A stretch of DNA of 64,000 nucleotides from Helicovermis profundi (GCF_033097505.1 NZ_AP028654.1:2066001-2130000), one strand, 5' to 3'. Shown: positions 52,942 to 62,008, counted from the first letter of the stretch. The notes: a model not told the origin generated them from the sequence alone. Numbers and translations are program-made.

Positions 52942-53394
52942 CTATTTTGATTTTACTGCTTTTTCTGTATCTTTAAATAATTTATTTCTATTTTTTATAT
53001 AATTTACTATCAATCTATTAGATACTTTATTTGTTTCATTATGCTTATAAACTATTTCAAGGACTGTCATTTTTTCATTTTTATATCTTGGTATTGCTTT
53101 TATTAATTTAGTATTTTCAATTTTATGTTCCTGTACTTTAAGTAATATATTAAAGGAAGTGTACATAATAAAGTCATCAGAGAATTCTATTGTAAGCACT
53201 GTGTTTTTCATCTTTTTTGCTAAAATATAAAGAAGCGTTCCAGCGCAAAACAATAAATATATATACTGATTTGATGGTTCTACATATCCACTAGTACTAA
53301 ACATTAAAATTGTAATTAAAATAATTATTATACCTAGACCAATAAAATAATCACGTACGACCTTATCTCTTTCTGCTATGTATTTATTTTTCAT
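52942..53394 (-). CDS. Small membrane protein with PH-like C-terminal domain, unknown
   Basis: This 150-residue protein has two hydrophobic segments at about residues 18-36 and 45-62, then a beta-rich cytoplasmic part (LTIEFSDDFIMYTS, MTVLEIVYKHNETNKVSNRLIV). The overall shape resembles small bacterial PH-domain membrane proteins, but no motif settles it. I start at ATG 53394 after GGGGAG; an in-frame start at 53433 would add 13 unlikely residues. Confidence 0.65.
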   Translation of the reverse strand: MKNKYIAERDKVVRDYFIGLGIIIILITILMFSTSGYVEPSNQYIYLLFCAGTLLYILAKKMKNTVLTIEFSDDFIMYTSFNILLKVQEHKIENTKLIKAIPRYKNEKMTVLEIVYKHNETNKVSNRLIVNYIKNRNKLFKDTEKAVKSK

Positions 53395-53482
53395 ATATTC
53401 TCCCCATACATTTTTGTACAACCAATATTTCAAACGCCCATTTATTTATATTCTATATTATTTCGTACACTCCTTTACTTAT

Positions 53483-53743
53483 TTACTTGTTATAAAGCAA
53501 ATCAAAATCACTATCTAAATTATCCATTTTTTCACTAAACCATCTCCTTGCATCATCAAGTGAATTATTATAAATAGTAGGTCCAATTTTTTCTATAAAA
53601 AAATCTAATAACACTTCTGAAGCTAAAGTACCTATATCTTCTCCTCTCTCTTCGTTAAAAAATATTTGAATTTCTTTTACTAGAATCGCTTTTTCTTCTT
53701 TTGTTATAATTCCAGAAAACTTTTTCGATTTTTTTCTTCTCAT
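53483..53743 (-). CDS. DUF2164 family protein
   Basis: This 86-residue protein shows the DUF2164 pattern: an N-terminal helix (EEKAILVKEIQIFFNEERGEDIGTLASEVLLDFFIEKIG in two parts), then IYNNSLDDARRW and a closing DLDSDFDLL-like acidic end. The role of the family is unknown. It starts 17 bp after the YeiH stop, so it is probably the third gene of the lysR-yeiH unit. Confidence 0.8.
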   Translation of the reverse strand: MRRKKSKKFSGIITKEEKAILVKEIQIFFNEERGEDIGTLASEVLLDFFIEKIGPTIYNNSLDDARRWFSEKMDNLDSDFDLLYNK

Positions 53744-53759
53744 ATTCCCTCCAATTTTT

Positions 53760-54719
53760 CTATAAAACTGTAATAATCGCGCTCAGACCAATTGTTGATA
53801 AAATTAAAAATAAAACACTTCCCATAAGAATTGCATTTTTTGCTTGTTTTTTTATGATTTTAAAATGGACATGTAATCCAAGACCTGTCATAGCAATTAA
53901 TATAAACAAATCACTAAGACTTAATATATATTTTGTGATTTCACTAGGTATTATTTTTGTTATTCCAATTATTGATGTTACTATGAACCATATTAGATAT
54001 TGTGGCATTTTTGCAGTTTTACCTTCTGATTTAAAAAATTTAGATAATATTATTGAAACTGGAACTAACATTAACACTCTAAGTAGTTTTATCATTGTAC
54101 CAATTTCTTTTGAAGCATCACCGCCTGCTCCCGCTGCTGCAATTGCATGTGCTACTCCGTGAAGCGTAAGGCCTGACCAAAGACCATAGTGAATCACATC
54201 TATTTTTCCCAAATTGAAAACAAAAGTATAAATAAAAACCCCAAGAGCACCTAGTAGGCTTATTGTTGAAACTGCAAGTGCAGTATCTTCTGTTTTGGCT
54301 TTTACCGAATCAGATAAGGCTACTATTGCTGAAGCACCACAAATTGAAGAGCCTAAACTTATAAGTAAAGATGTTTTAGGGTTAACTTTAAATAGTTTCC
54401 CAAGATAAATTCCAAGGAAAATTGCAAGTGATATATATCCAATTACAAGAAAAATACTTTTTACTCCTAGTACATTTAAACCAGAAATACTCATTTTAAA
54501 ACCCAATAAAACTATTCCGTATTTAAGTAATTTTTTTTGCGAAAATATTATTCCATCTTCAAATGACTTTGGAATTTTAAAATTATTAACTACAATTATG
54601 CCTAAAATAATTCCAATAGTAAGTGCCTCAATTTTAATATAATTTGATAAGAGCTTACTTACAATTATCGCAATAACAGACAATGATGATACAAAGATAA
54701 TTCCTTTTATGTTTTTCAT
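53760..54719 (-). CDS. YeiH family putative sulfate exporter
   Basis: This 319-residue membrane protein has about ten hydrophobic segments and the family blocks LLKYGIVLLGFKMSI, SLGSSICGASAIVALSD, and GLTLHGVAHAIAAAGAGG. YeiH/PSE proteins are predicted transporters often controlled by an adjacent LysR regulator. The LysR gene lies just upstream on the same strand. The actual substrate is not settled for the family. Confidence 0.9.
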   Translation of the reverse strand: MKNIKGIIFVSSLSVIAIIVSKLLSNYIKIEALTIGIILGIIVVNNFKIPKSFEDGIIFSQKKLLKYGIVLLGFKMSISGLNVLGVKSIFLVIGYISLAIFLGIYLGKLFKVNPKTSLLISLGSSICGASAIVALSDSVKAKTEDTALAVSTISLLGALGVFIYTFVFNLGKIDVIHYGLWSGLTLHGVAHAIAAAGAGGDASKEIGTMIKLLRVLMLVPVSIILSKFFKSEGKTAKMPQYLIWFIVTSIIGITKIIPSEITKYILSLSDLFILIAMTGLGLHVHFKIIKKQAKNAILMGSVLFLILSTIGLSAIITVL

Positions 54720-54771
54720 ATTAACCCCTCCTAAATTTATTTTAGCAATGATTTAATAGGATTAATAATTA

Positions 54772-55659
54772 CTATTTGTAATTGTTTAATAACAATTCGT
54801 TATGTTTGATAAATGTATCAATAAAATTCGTATTTTCACCTTTACACCAAACATAATATAATTTTCTTTCAATTTTAAAATTTGAGATATTTTGTATTTT
54901 TAATTTATTTTCTTTTATTTCTTTTTTAACTGCAAGTTTAGATATAAAACTAGATCCCATATCTTTTGAAATTAAATCTTTTATTGCAGTAATATCTCCT
55001 ATTTCCATATAGTTTTTAAAATTCTTTATATTTAAATTATGATCGCTTAGACGATTTTCAAGTAATTTTCTCGTACCAGATCCCTCTTCACGCAGTATAA
55101 GTACATCATCTAAAATTTCGTCCAAAGATTTATTTGATTCTATATTAGCTTCTAATGAACTTACATACACTAAACTATCTTCCATAATTTCTTTAGTATT
55201 ATATTCATTAAGACTAAATACTCCTTCAACTAATGCAAATTCAATATCTTTTCTATTTAGTTTTTTTAATATTTCATTTGTATTATCAACCGTCAAAATT
55301 ATATTACAATTATATTTTTTCATATAATTTTTCATTAAATCAGAAACTAAATATGCTCCAATTGTCTTTGTTGCCCCTATTTTATAAGTTTTAGTTTTAT
55401 TATTTGCTGCATTTATCTTTTGATAAATTTGATTTTCTAGTACTATCATCTGATAAATTCCACTTTCTAAAAGATAACCCGCTTTAGTTATTTTGATTTT
55501 TTTTCCAACTATATCAATAAGTTTAGTATCAAGTTTTTCTTCTAAAAACTTAATATGTTTTGATACTCCCGGCTGAGTCATATTTAACATTTTTGCTGTT
55601 AAAGTCATATTTTTTGTTTTTACAAGTGAATAGAAAGTTTTTAATTTTATATCTATCAT
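54772..55659 (-). CDS. LysR family transcriptional regulator (CysL/YeiE-like)
   Basis: This 295-residue regulator has an N-terminal winged HTH, FYSLVKTKNMTLTAKMLNMT then QPGVSKHIKFLEEKL, and a C-terminal periplasmic-binding-like effector domain from about residue 90. REEGSGTRKLLEN is typical of the CysL/YeiE branch. It precedes yeiH by about 50 bp on the same strand, so it probably controls that transporter gene and itself. Confidence 0.9.
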   Translation of the reverse strand: MIDIKLKTFYSLVKTKNMTLTAKMLNMTQPGVSKHIKFLEEKLDTKLIDIVGKKIKITKAGYLLESGIYQMIVLENQIYQKINAANNKTKTYKIGATKTIGAYLVSDLMKNYMKKYNCNIILTVDNTNEILKKLNRKDIEFALVEGVFSLNEYNTKEIMEDSLVYVSSLEANIESNKSLDEILDDVLILREEGSGTRKLLENRLSDHNLNIKNFKNYMEIGDITAIKDLISKDMGSSFISKLAVKKEIKENKLKIQNISNFKIERKLYYVWCKGENTNFIDTFIKHNELLLNNYK

Positions 55660-55730
55660 TTTATCTCCTAATTATCAATTATATATTTTTTGTTTTTTTT
55701 TGAAATATATACATATACAATTATTAGTTT

Positions 55731-56582
55731 CTATTTCTCTAAATATATTTTCTGCGATGGATATGCAAAATTAATATTTTCTTCTTTCATAAATGCTTCG
55801 TATATCTTTTCATTTATAAAATTATTAGTATCTCTTCTCTTTCTAACAAAAGATAAATATCTAAGTTCAATTTGAATGCCACTTTCTTTAATACTAAAAT
55901 ACGTTATTGGAGTTAATTTACCAGATTTAACTGCAAATTTCTTAGACATTTCTTTCTGCTCATCCCTAATTTTAGTGAATATCGTTTTATCCATTGATTT
56001 GTTTGCTATATCAATAATTATTTCTTTTGCCCTATCTTTATCACTATCAAAAGTTATCAGTACATCAATTTCATCCCATACAGCATTAAATCCTGATGTA
56101 AAATTAAAAAAAGGATCAGTAAAAATTTTACCAGTAGGTATAGTTGCAAGTCTACCTGTTGACTGATCTAACTTCACCCAGTTTCCAACCTCAAGAACTA
56201 CAATATAAAACATACGAATATCAATAACATCACCCTTTATATCCTTATATTCTATTCTATCTCCAATTTCAATTGGTCTTTTAATCATAAATAGCATCCA
56301 ACCTGCAATATTTAATATCACTTGATTTAATGAAAGAGCAAGACCAGCTGATGTAAAGCCAAGTATAGTAGTTACAGAAAATACATCTTGTAACCAAACT
56401 AGCATAATTATAAAAACAATTATAACCGTCCTAGTATAACCAATCCATTTTCTAGTTAAATGCTTTGTTTTAACTCCTTCTTCTTTTTTTACAAGAATTT
56501 TCATAATCAAAGTAGATAAAACATATACTATTAGTATTGCAAGTGTAGTAACAATTAGTTTATCATAAAATATTTTATTCAA
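55731..56582 (-). CDS. MscS family mechanosensitive channel
   Basis: This 283-residue protein has membrane segments at about residues 10-28, 50-68 and 70-95, then the pore-lining TM3 and the beta-domain start VILNIAGWMLFMIKRPIEIGDRIEY, and GDVIDIRMFYIVVLEVGNW. It is a small-conductance stretch-gated channel that releases solutes on osmotic downshock. The start is TTG 56582 with AGGGGTG 9 bases upstream. Its first 87 bases and upstream 98 bases are copied at 58644-58828 by the insertion of IS copy 2, which now lies 98 bp upstream. Confidence 0.9.
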   Translation of the reverse strand: MNKIFYDKLIVTTLAILIVYVLSTLIMKILVKKEEGVKTKHLTRKWIGYTRTVIIVFIIMLVWLQDVFSVTTILGFTSAGLALSLNQVILNIAGWMLFMIKRPIEIGDRIEYKDIKGDVIDIRMFYIVVLEVGNWVKLDQSTGRLATIPTGKIFTDPFFNFTSGFNAVWDEIDVLITFDSDKDRAKEIIIDIANKSMDKTIFTKIRDEQKEMSKKFAVKSGKLTPITYFSIKESGIQIELRYLSFVRKRRDTNNFINEKIYEAFMKEENINFAYPSQKIYLEK

Positions 56583-56680
56583 AATGATTCACCCCTATTT
56601 TTATTCAAATCAAACTTCTTCTTCTATTATCCTATAAAGACATAAATAAATCTATCTAAATATATAATTTTATACTATAA
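56496..56680. repeat. Left copy of 185-bp target duplication flanking IS copy 2
   Basis: This 185 bp segment is identical, as far as I can read, to 58644-58828. It covers the first 29 codons and the upstream region of mscS. Identity over the full length suggests recent insertion. Confidence 0.93.
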
Positions 56681-56713
56681 CTTAAGTTCTGCAATAAAAC
56701 AACAAAAAAACTA

Positions 56714-56750
56714 CCCGCATAACACTGGTAATAGTGTAGTTGCGGGTTTT
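56714..56750 (-). terminator. Transposase terminator inside IS copy 2
   Basis: CCCGCATAACACT and AGTGTAGTTGCGGG form a stem with one unpaired base. On the minus strand it is followed by TAGTTTTTTTG. It lies 37 bp after the transposase stop. Confidence 0.75.
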
Positions 56751-56782
56751 CTTTTTTTACGTTTTATTGTAGTGTTTTGAGC

Positions 56783-58492
56783 CTATTTTTTAGTTTCTGA
56801 AATATTTTTTTTGATTTGTTGTAACGTTCTTATCTTTGTTGAAAAATCAACGTTTGTAGCTAATCCAATATCTTGTAAAACTTCATCATAATAATCAAAT
56901 AAATAATAGTTTTGATCGACGTTTGTACAACTACATTTTTTTAGACTATTAATAATTCTGGTAATGCTATATTTCCCATTTAGTTTATATTCAAGTATTC
57001 TAGCTATGACTAATGCAATGAAGCAAGTTAGAAAATGCGCTTTTATGTGTTTTTCAGTTGATACAAACACAGGTCTTGATTCTAAGTCGCTTTTAGTAAC
57101 CTTAAATGATTCTTCTATCTTCCATAAACCGCGATAAATTTCAATGATATCACTAGCTGATTTTTCATACTCGCTTGTCACTAGAACATAGTAACCATCA
57201 AGTTCTTCTTGATCTTTGATTTTTTTTTTGTCCAGAATAAGTGCCGTTGAATCTGCAATTTCTCCCGTTTCTTTTACAAAAGTAAGATTCTTAACATAGC
57301 CTGCAGCACCGTGAGATGTAGAGCGATTATAACTAGAAGGAGATTTAATAAGTTTTTCTGCCTTTTCTATGGCTTTTGCTCTCTCGTGTCTAGCTTTTTT
57401 TGCGTATTTTTCACTGTAAAATACAACTTGCTTTACATCAATTGGTTTCTTTTTCTTTTTACCTGATGCCATAGTTACATTTATTTCTGTAGGATATAAA
57501 CGTGATTTCCACTTGTAGTCAGATCCAAGCCATTCGAATCCTTCATCATTTTTGATATAGTTTTTAAGTTCTGCATTAGCGCCTCTTGCTGTTTGACTAA
57601 AGACAAATCCATCATTTGCTGAAAGAGTATAATTAATATTGTCACCTGTATTCATACCTTTATCTGCAACAACTATTACTTTACCTAAATCAAATTCTTT
57701 TTTCATACGAGAAAACGTTGGTCTATACGTTAAACAGTCATTAGTATTTCCAGCGTAAAGATCGTAAGTAATAGGAATACCATTGGTATCCATAAATAAA
57801 CCCATTTGAACAATTGGATTAGGGCGGTGTTCTTTAGAAACACCTTTGCGTCTAAAATCATCGGTTTTATCTGACTCAAAATAGTAATTGGTTACATCGT
57901 AATAAACAAGATTGGTATCTCTACTGTAGTTCTCTTTGATACGATCATTTATCCAAAGTTGTAGTTCATTACTTTTTTCGTTGAAAAAACTTAATGAGCG
58001 GTAAACATCGTCTAAAGAATAGTTTGTTTTTTCAAAGAACATATCTCTATTGTCGTATGCTTGCTTTTTTGAACCCGGCTCTAATAGTCTTGAGTTTATA
58101 AGTAACTTCATAATGTGATTAGTATTTGCTTCAATCTTGGTAGAACGTTGTCTGTTTATTAAAAACTTATCTATCTCAAGAGTGTGATAGATAGAACTCA
58201 ATGCAGCATAGCCAAAGTTTTTACGGTTATTGGTACCAATAGAAAGTTTTTCAGATGATTTGTATTTAACCAATACATCTATTTCTTTAACTGAACTTTC
58301 ATGGTTCATTTCTTTCACGATATTTTCAAAGTGTTCTATTGGATCAGTATAATCTTTATATAGTTCATCTAAATATCCAAGTGACTGAATTGTTCTAGAT
58401 CTAGGTTTTTTAGTTTCTTTATCTCTATAGCTTTCAACAATAGAAAGGTAAGTTCGACCAGATTTCTTTTGTTTAATTTTTCTAAGATACAT
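56783..58492 (-). CDS. IS1634-family DDE transposase (569 aa)
   Basis: The catalytic acids are readable: Asp199 in LVYYDVTNYYF, the second Asp in VIVVADKGMN near 276, and Glu in RGLWKIEESFKVTKSDLESRP near 460. The SKEHRPNPIVQMGLFMD block is shared with the transposase at 5018, but the rest is clearly diverged. The frame is intact, so the element may be mobile. It is transcribed in the same direction as mscS. Confidence 0.92.
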   Translation of the reverse strand: MYLRKIKQKKSGRTYLSIVESYRDKETKKPRSRTIQSLGYLDELYKDYTDPIEHFENIVKEMNHESSVKEIDVLVKYKSSEKLSIGTNNRKNFGYAALSSIYHTLEIDKFLINRQRSTKIEANTNHIMKLLINSRLLEPGSKKQAYDNRDMFFEKTNYSLDDVYRSLSFFNEKSNELQLWINDRIKENYSRDTNLVYYDVTNYYFESDKTDDFRRKGVSKEHRPNPIVQMGLFMDTNGIPITYDLYAGNTNDCLTYRPTFSRMKKEFDLGKVIVVADKGMNTGDNINYTLSANDGFVFSQTARGANAELKNYIKNDEGFEWLGSDYKWKSRLYPTEINVTMASGKKKKKPIDVKQVVFYSEKYAKKARHERAKAIEKAEKLIKSPSSYNRSTSHGAAGYVKNLTFVKETGEIADSTALILDKKKIKDQEELDGYYVLVTSEYEKSASDIIEIYRGLWKIEESFKVTKSDLESRPVFVSTEKHIKAHFLTCFIALVIARILEYKLNGKYSITRIINSLKKCSCTNVDQNYYLFDYYDEVLQDIGLATNVDFSTKIRTLQQIKKNISETKK

Positions 58493-58576
58493 ATTATCAC
58501 TCCTTTTACTGTATATACTTATTATATCATAAAACTACTTAAATCTACAGTAATACGAAAGAAAAGTAAAATAAAA

Positions 58577-58613
58577 AAGTCTAAACCAATTCGATCTAGA
58601 TAGGTTTAGACTT
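58577..58613 (-). other. Hairpin between the IS end and the transposase start
   Basis: AAGTCTAAACC (58577-58587) and GGTTTAGACTT (58603-58613) form an 11 bp perfect stem. It lies about 85 bp upstream of the transposase start on the minus strand, followed by T-rich sequence. It may shield the transposase from transcripts that begin outside, including the copied mscS upstream region. Confidence 0.55.
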
Positions 58614-58643
58614 AACTATATATAATTTGCTGCAAAACTAGGG

Positions 58644-58730
58644 AATTTTCATAATCAAAGTAGATAAAACATATACTATTAGTATTGCAAGTGTAGTAAC
58701 AATTAGTTTATCATAAAATATTTTATTCAA
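58644..58730 (-). pseudogene. Orphan 5' fragment of mscS created by target duplication
   Basis: This stretch holds the TTG start, the AGGGGTG ribosome site just upstream, and the first 29 codons of mscS, then runs straight into the right end of the insertion sequence. It is non-functional as a channel. If the copied upstream region carries the mscS promoter, it would transcribe into the insertion sequence. Confidence 0.85.
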
Positions 58731-58828
58731 AATGATTCACCCCTATTTTTATTCAAATCAAACTTCTTCTTCTATTATCCTATAAAGACATAAATAAATC
58801 TATCTAAATATATAATTTTATACTATAA
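58644..58828. repeat. Right copy of 185-bp target duplication flanking IS copy 2
   Basis: This segment is identical to 56496-56680 by eye, with the insertion sequence between them. It now separates the insertion sequence from the rarD gene. Confidence 0.93.
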
Positions 58829-58910
58829 TACTCAGTGTAAGATATTTCTCAATCTCTCACTCCATAAATATGAAAAAGAGATTATACAATAAATGTTAAA
58901 AGGAAAAAAC

Positions 58911-59801
58911 ATGGATAAAAAAAATTATATCAATGGAATAATATACGGAACACTCGCATTTACTATATGGGGAATACTTCCCTTGTACTGGAAAGCTGTA
59001 AATATAATTAACCCTTATCAAATATTTCTTCAAAGGGTAGTTTGGTCATTTATTTTTATTGCCATTTTAATTATATTTACCGGCAAATCAAAAGAATTCA
59101 CTAGTGTACTAAAAAAGCCAAAACTATTTTCTAAAGCAATTGCTCCATCATTATTTATATCTATAAATTGGCTACTATATATTTGGGCAGTAAATAATAA
59201 CTATGTAATTGAAACAAGCTTGGGTTACTATCTAAATCCTCTTGTACTTACCTTGCTTGGTAGAATATTTTTAAAAGAACATCTAAACAAACTACAAATT
59301 ATAGGAATAAGTTTTGCAAGCATTGGAGTTTTGCTTCAAGCACTTTTTTATGGACGTATACCTTATATTGCAATAGTACTAGCTGTGTCTTTTGCAATTT
59401 ATGGACTACTTAAAAAAACTTCTCCATTTGAATCATTACATGGACTTGGTTATGAAACTTTAATAATAGGAATACCCTCAGTAATAATTTTATCAATCAT
59501 TGAGGGAACTGGTAAAGGTATAAGTGGAAATATAAATCCAAGTTTCTGGTTTTTAATCGCACTTAGCGGAATAATAACAGCTACTCCGCTCGTTCTCTAC
59601 GGAGCAAGCACAAGAAAAATACCACTTAATGTAGTAGGTTTTCTACAATACATTGCACCTACTATAGCTCTTTTTTTAGGAATTTTTGTTTTTAAAGAGC
59701 CATTCAATTCAAATTCTCTAATATCATTTGTACTAATTTGGATTGGACTTGCTTTCTTTTCATATTCACAGTATAAACTATTAAAAAACTCAAGTAATTA
59801 A
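58911..59801 (+). CDS. rarD: EamA family transporter RarD
   Basis: This is a 296-residue, ten-segment membrane protein with RarD hallmarks: IIYGTLAFTIWGILPLYWKAV, LQRVVWSFIF, NWLLYIWAVNN, GYYLNPLV and VGFLQYIAPTIALFLGIFVF. Family members are drug/metabolite-type exporters; RarD was linked to chloramphenicol sensitivity. I chose ATG 58911, which has AAAGGA 7 bases upstream, rather than ATG 58893. Its upstream region has been altered by the insertion of IS copy 2 and its duplication. Confidence 0.9.
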   Translation: MDKKNYINGIIYGTLAFTIWGILPLYWKAVNIINPYQIFLQRVVWSFIFIAILIIFTGKSKEFTSVLKKPKLFSKAIAPSLFISINWLLYIWAVNNNYVIETSLGYYLNPLVLTLLGRIFLKEHLNKLQIIGISFASIGVLLQALFYGRIPYIAIVLAVSFAIYGLLKKTSPFESLHGLGYETLIIGIPSVIILSIIEGTGKGISGNINPSFWFLIALSGIITATPLVLYGASTRKIPLNVVGFLQYIAPTIALFLGIFVFKEPFNSNSLISFVLIWIGLAFFSYSQYKLLKNSSN

Positions 59802-59815
59802 ACTTGAGTTTTTAT
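59784..59815. terminator. Terminator overlapping the end of rarD
   Basis: AAAAACTCAAGT and ACTTGAGTTTTT are perfect 12 bp arms that overlap the last codons and stop of rarD. Confidence 0.85.
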
Positions 59816-59922
59816 TTTCTTCTATATTCATATTCATCACGTCTTCTAGTAGGTATTATAAGTTTTAAACACAGAAAAAATATATGTCTAAAAAATTCAA
59901 TAAATATTTCTAAAAAATCCAC
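59812..59922 (-). CDS. Possible 36-residue membrane-active peptide
   Basis: A short frame starts at GTG 59922 with GGGAGG 8 bases upstream and encodes a peptide beginning MDFLEIFIEFFRHIFFLCL and ending in KLIIPTRRRDEYEYRRK. It has one hydrophobic helix and a basic tail, the composition of small membrane proteins or type I toxins. It ends inside the rarD terminator, converging with rarD. The ribosome site supports it, but there is no homology evidence. Confidence 0.45.
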   Translation of the reverse strand: MDFLEIFIEFFRHIFFLCLKLIIPTRRRDEYEYRRK

Positions 59923-59990
59923 AAAATCATCCTCCCATTTGCTAAAATATGCTTTAAAAATTTCAAACTCCTAATATGTAACTACTTGAT

Positions 59991-60572
59991 TTATTCTTTA
60001 TAAAACCATATATATAACAAAAAAACTGCAGAACATATTATGATTGCTAGCTGTCTATTACTCTTAAATTTTCTGTTATCAAGTTCCAATAAATATGGTT
60101 TTAATTCTTCTCTTAGTTTTTTTGTTTTATTAAAATCTAATCCTGATTTAATTGAAATTCTTGTTTGCTTATCTCCTTCGAAGCCATATATTTCTATTTT
60201 CGATTTTTCTTCTGTAATTAAATCTACTCCGTCTTTATAAGTTTCTTTAACTTTTGAACTTCTAATAACATTAGCAAAATTTAGTTTATCCATAACATCC
60301 TTATATTCAACATTTAAATAAAATGATGTTCCTGTAATAAGAAAAATAATAACATAAACACAAAATTGTACGAAAAAAGAAACAATAATTCCCTTATAAT
60401 TATAAATACCATTAATAACTATTGAAGTTAAAGTCGATACTAAGAACCCCATTGTTAATGAATAATTATTTACCTCAAATACGTATTTATCTTTATTCAT
60501 CAAATAGGTAAACGGTGCCCAGAGTGCTAATACTAAACCAGCTAAGCCAGCCGCTAAAAATATATTTTTCAC
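59991..60572 (-). CDS. Membrane protein, unknown function
   Basis: This is a protein of about 193 residues with three hydrophobic segments near the N-terminus (about 5-23, 42-58 and 65-85) and one at the C-terminus (about 175-192). A cytoplasmic-looking region of about 90 residues lies between. I do not recognise it. The start is GTG 60572 after GAGAGGTGG; other in-frame starts lie a few codons upstream. Confidence 0.6.
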   Translation of the reverse strand: MKNIFLAAGLAGLVLALWAPFTYLMNKDKYVFEVNNYSLTMGFLVSTLTSIVINGIYNYKGIIVSFFVQFCVYVIIFLITGTSFYLNVEYKDVMDKLNFANVIRSSKVKETYKDGVDLITEEKSKIEIYGFEGDKQTRISIKSGLDFNKTKKLREELKPYLLELDNRKFKSNRQLAIIICSAVFLLYIWFYKE

Positions 60573-60709
60573 TATTACCACCTCTCAAATTTATTTTCAA
60601 CATTGTAATTACATTAACACATTTTACCATGTTTTTCAATGTTATCTTTATAATCATTTTTTTTATCTAATGCATAAAAGTTCTAATACACCAAATTTTC
60701 AATTACATA

Positions 60710-60743
60710 AAAAACAGCATAGCACATTAACTACGCTGTTTTT
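60710..60743 (-). terminator. Terminator of the export operon
   Basis: AAAAACAGCATAG and CTACGCTGTTTTT arms with one mismatch lie just after the adaptor gene stop at 60748, with T residues on the minus strand. Confidence 0.8.
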
Positions 60744-60747
60744 CTAT

Positions 60748-61995
60748 TTACTCTACTTTCATTCCATCTTCAAGTTCATTTTCTGGAGACAGAATTACAA
60801 CATTACCTTCTTTTATGCCTGAAACAACTTCTACATAATCAAAACCTTCTAGCCCAGTTTCTATTTTTGTTAATTTTGAAAATCCATCTTTAATTAAAAA
60901 TACATATTTCTCATTTCCTATTTTAAATATGGCATCATCTTTAATTTTAATAACATTTTTTGACCGTTTTAATATTATTTTTAAATCAAATTCAAATCCA
61001 AGTACTCTTTTTATAGAAACATTTGGTTTGATAGTTATTTTTACTCTTTTTTGATTAATTCCTAAATCTGATATTTTACTTATTGCTTTTGGATCTTTTT
61101 TGATTACTTTTCCAGTAAATTCTTTATCTAAATCTGTATCAAGAATTGCAACTTCATCCATTATATTAATCTTCTCAGCATCTGATACTAGAACATAAGA
61201 TTCAATTTGCAAATTATTTTTATCACTAATTTCACAAATTGGAGCACCAGAAAGTAGCATATCTCCTTCATTTACAAATTTATTTGTAATAATACCATCC
61301 ATACTTGCTTTTACAGTAGAACTCATTAATTGCCTTTCTTTTATTTCTAAGTTATATTCAAGAACGCTTAATCTACTTTCAAACTGTTCTCTTTGTTCTT
61401 TTGAAATTCCTTTAATTGCAATATTTCTATTATTTTTTGCTATTTTTAAATTTTCTACGCTTGCATCGAAGCGTTTTTTTGAAGCGTCAAGCTCTGTTTT
61501 ACTAATAACACCTTTTTCAAACAGTTCTTTATTGGTATCATATATTTCCTTATAATTATTCTGATTATTTTGAGCAATTCTAATACTTGAATCTAATTTG
61601 CTTAATTCATTTTTATCTATAGATTTACTAACGCTTAAAAGCTCCGCATTTACTCCATCTATTTGACTATTGATTGATTTTATCTCAAGTTTTAAGTTTT
61701 CTGAGTCTAATAAAGCTATAATATCGCCTTTTTTTACAATACTCCCGACTTTTACATTTATTTTTTCTACAAATCCACTAACTTTTGACTTTAACTTAAT
61801 TTCATTTTCTGTTATTAATTCACCTGATGCCTCTATATAATTAATAACATCACCTTTACCTACGGCTTCGCTCTCCACCTTAAAGGCTTTATTAGAATTT
61901 GAATACAAATAAGCTACGACTAATAAGACAATGATTAGTCCAAATACCCCATATTTAATTAATTTCTTTTTATTAATTTTATATTTCTTTAACAT
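60748..61995 (-). CDS. Membrane fusion / HlyD-type periplasmic adaptor (MacA-like)
   Basis: This 415-residue protein has an N-terminal membrane segment (about 13-31), then a lipoyl-like half SGFVEKINVKVGSIVKKGDIIALLDSE. A long coiled-coil hairpin follows (about 95-200), then the second lipoyl half MDGIITNKFVNEGDMLLSG and a C-terminal beta barrel. It lies 13 bp after an FtsX-type permease gene. In such systems adaptor, permease and an ATPase form an ABC exporter for peptides or lipids; the ATPase is probably outside the window. Confidence 0.9.
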   Translation of the reverse strand: MLKKYKINKKKLIKYGVFGLIIVLLVVAYLYSNSNKAFKVESEAVGKGDVINYIEASGELITENEIKLKSKVSGFVEKINVKVGSIVKKGDIIALLDSENLKLEIKSINSQIDGVNAELLSVSKSIDKNELSKLDSSIRIAQNNQNNYKEIYDTNKELFEKGVISKTELDASKKRFDASVENLKIAKNNRNIAIKGISKEQREQFESRLSVLEYNLEIKERQLMSSTVKASMDGIITNKFVNEGDMLLSGAPICEISDKNNLQIESYVLVSDAEKINIMDEVAILDTDLDKEFTGKVIKKDPKAISKISDLGINQKRVKITIKPNVSIKRVLGFEFDLKIILKRSKNVIKIKDDAIFKIGNEKYVFLIKDGFSKLTKIETGLEGFDYVEVVSGIKEGNVVILSPENELEDGMKVE

Positions 61996-62008
61996 AATAC
62001 ACCTCCAT

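Larger units (their letters stand above)
56681..58643 (-). mobile_element. IS1634-type insertion sequence, copy 2 (about 1963 bp)
   Basis: This element lies between two identical 185 bp direct repeats. Its ends are imperfect inverted repeats with the common core AGTTYTGCA: CTTAAGTTCTGCAA on the left and the complement of TTGCTGCAAAACTAGGG on the right. It carries one transposase gene on the minus strand, a terminator, and an upstream hairpin. End sequences and protein differ from the element at 4886-6831, so it is a different member of the same family. Confidence 0.9.
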
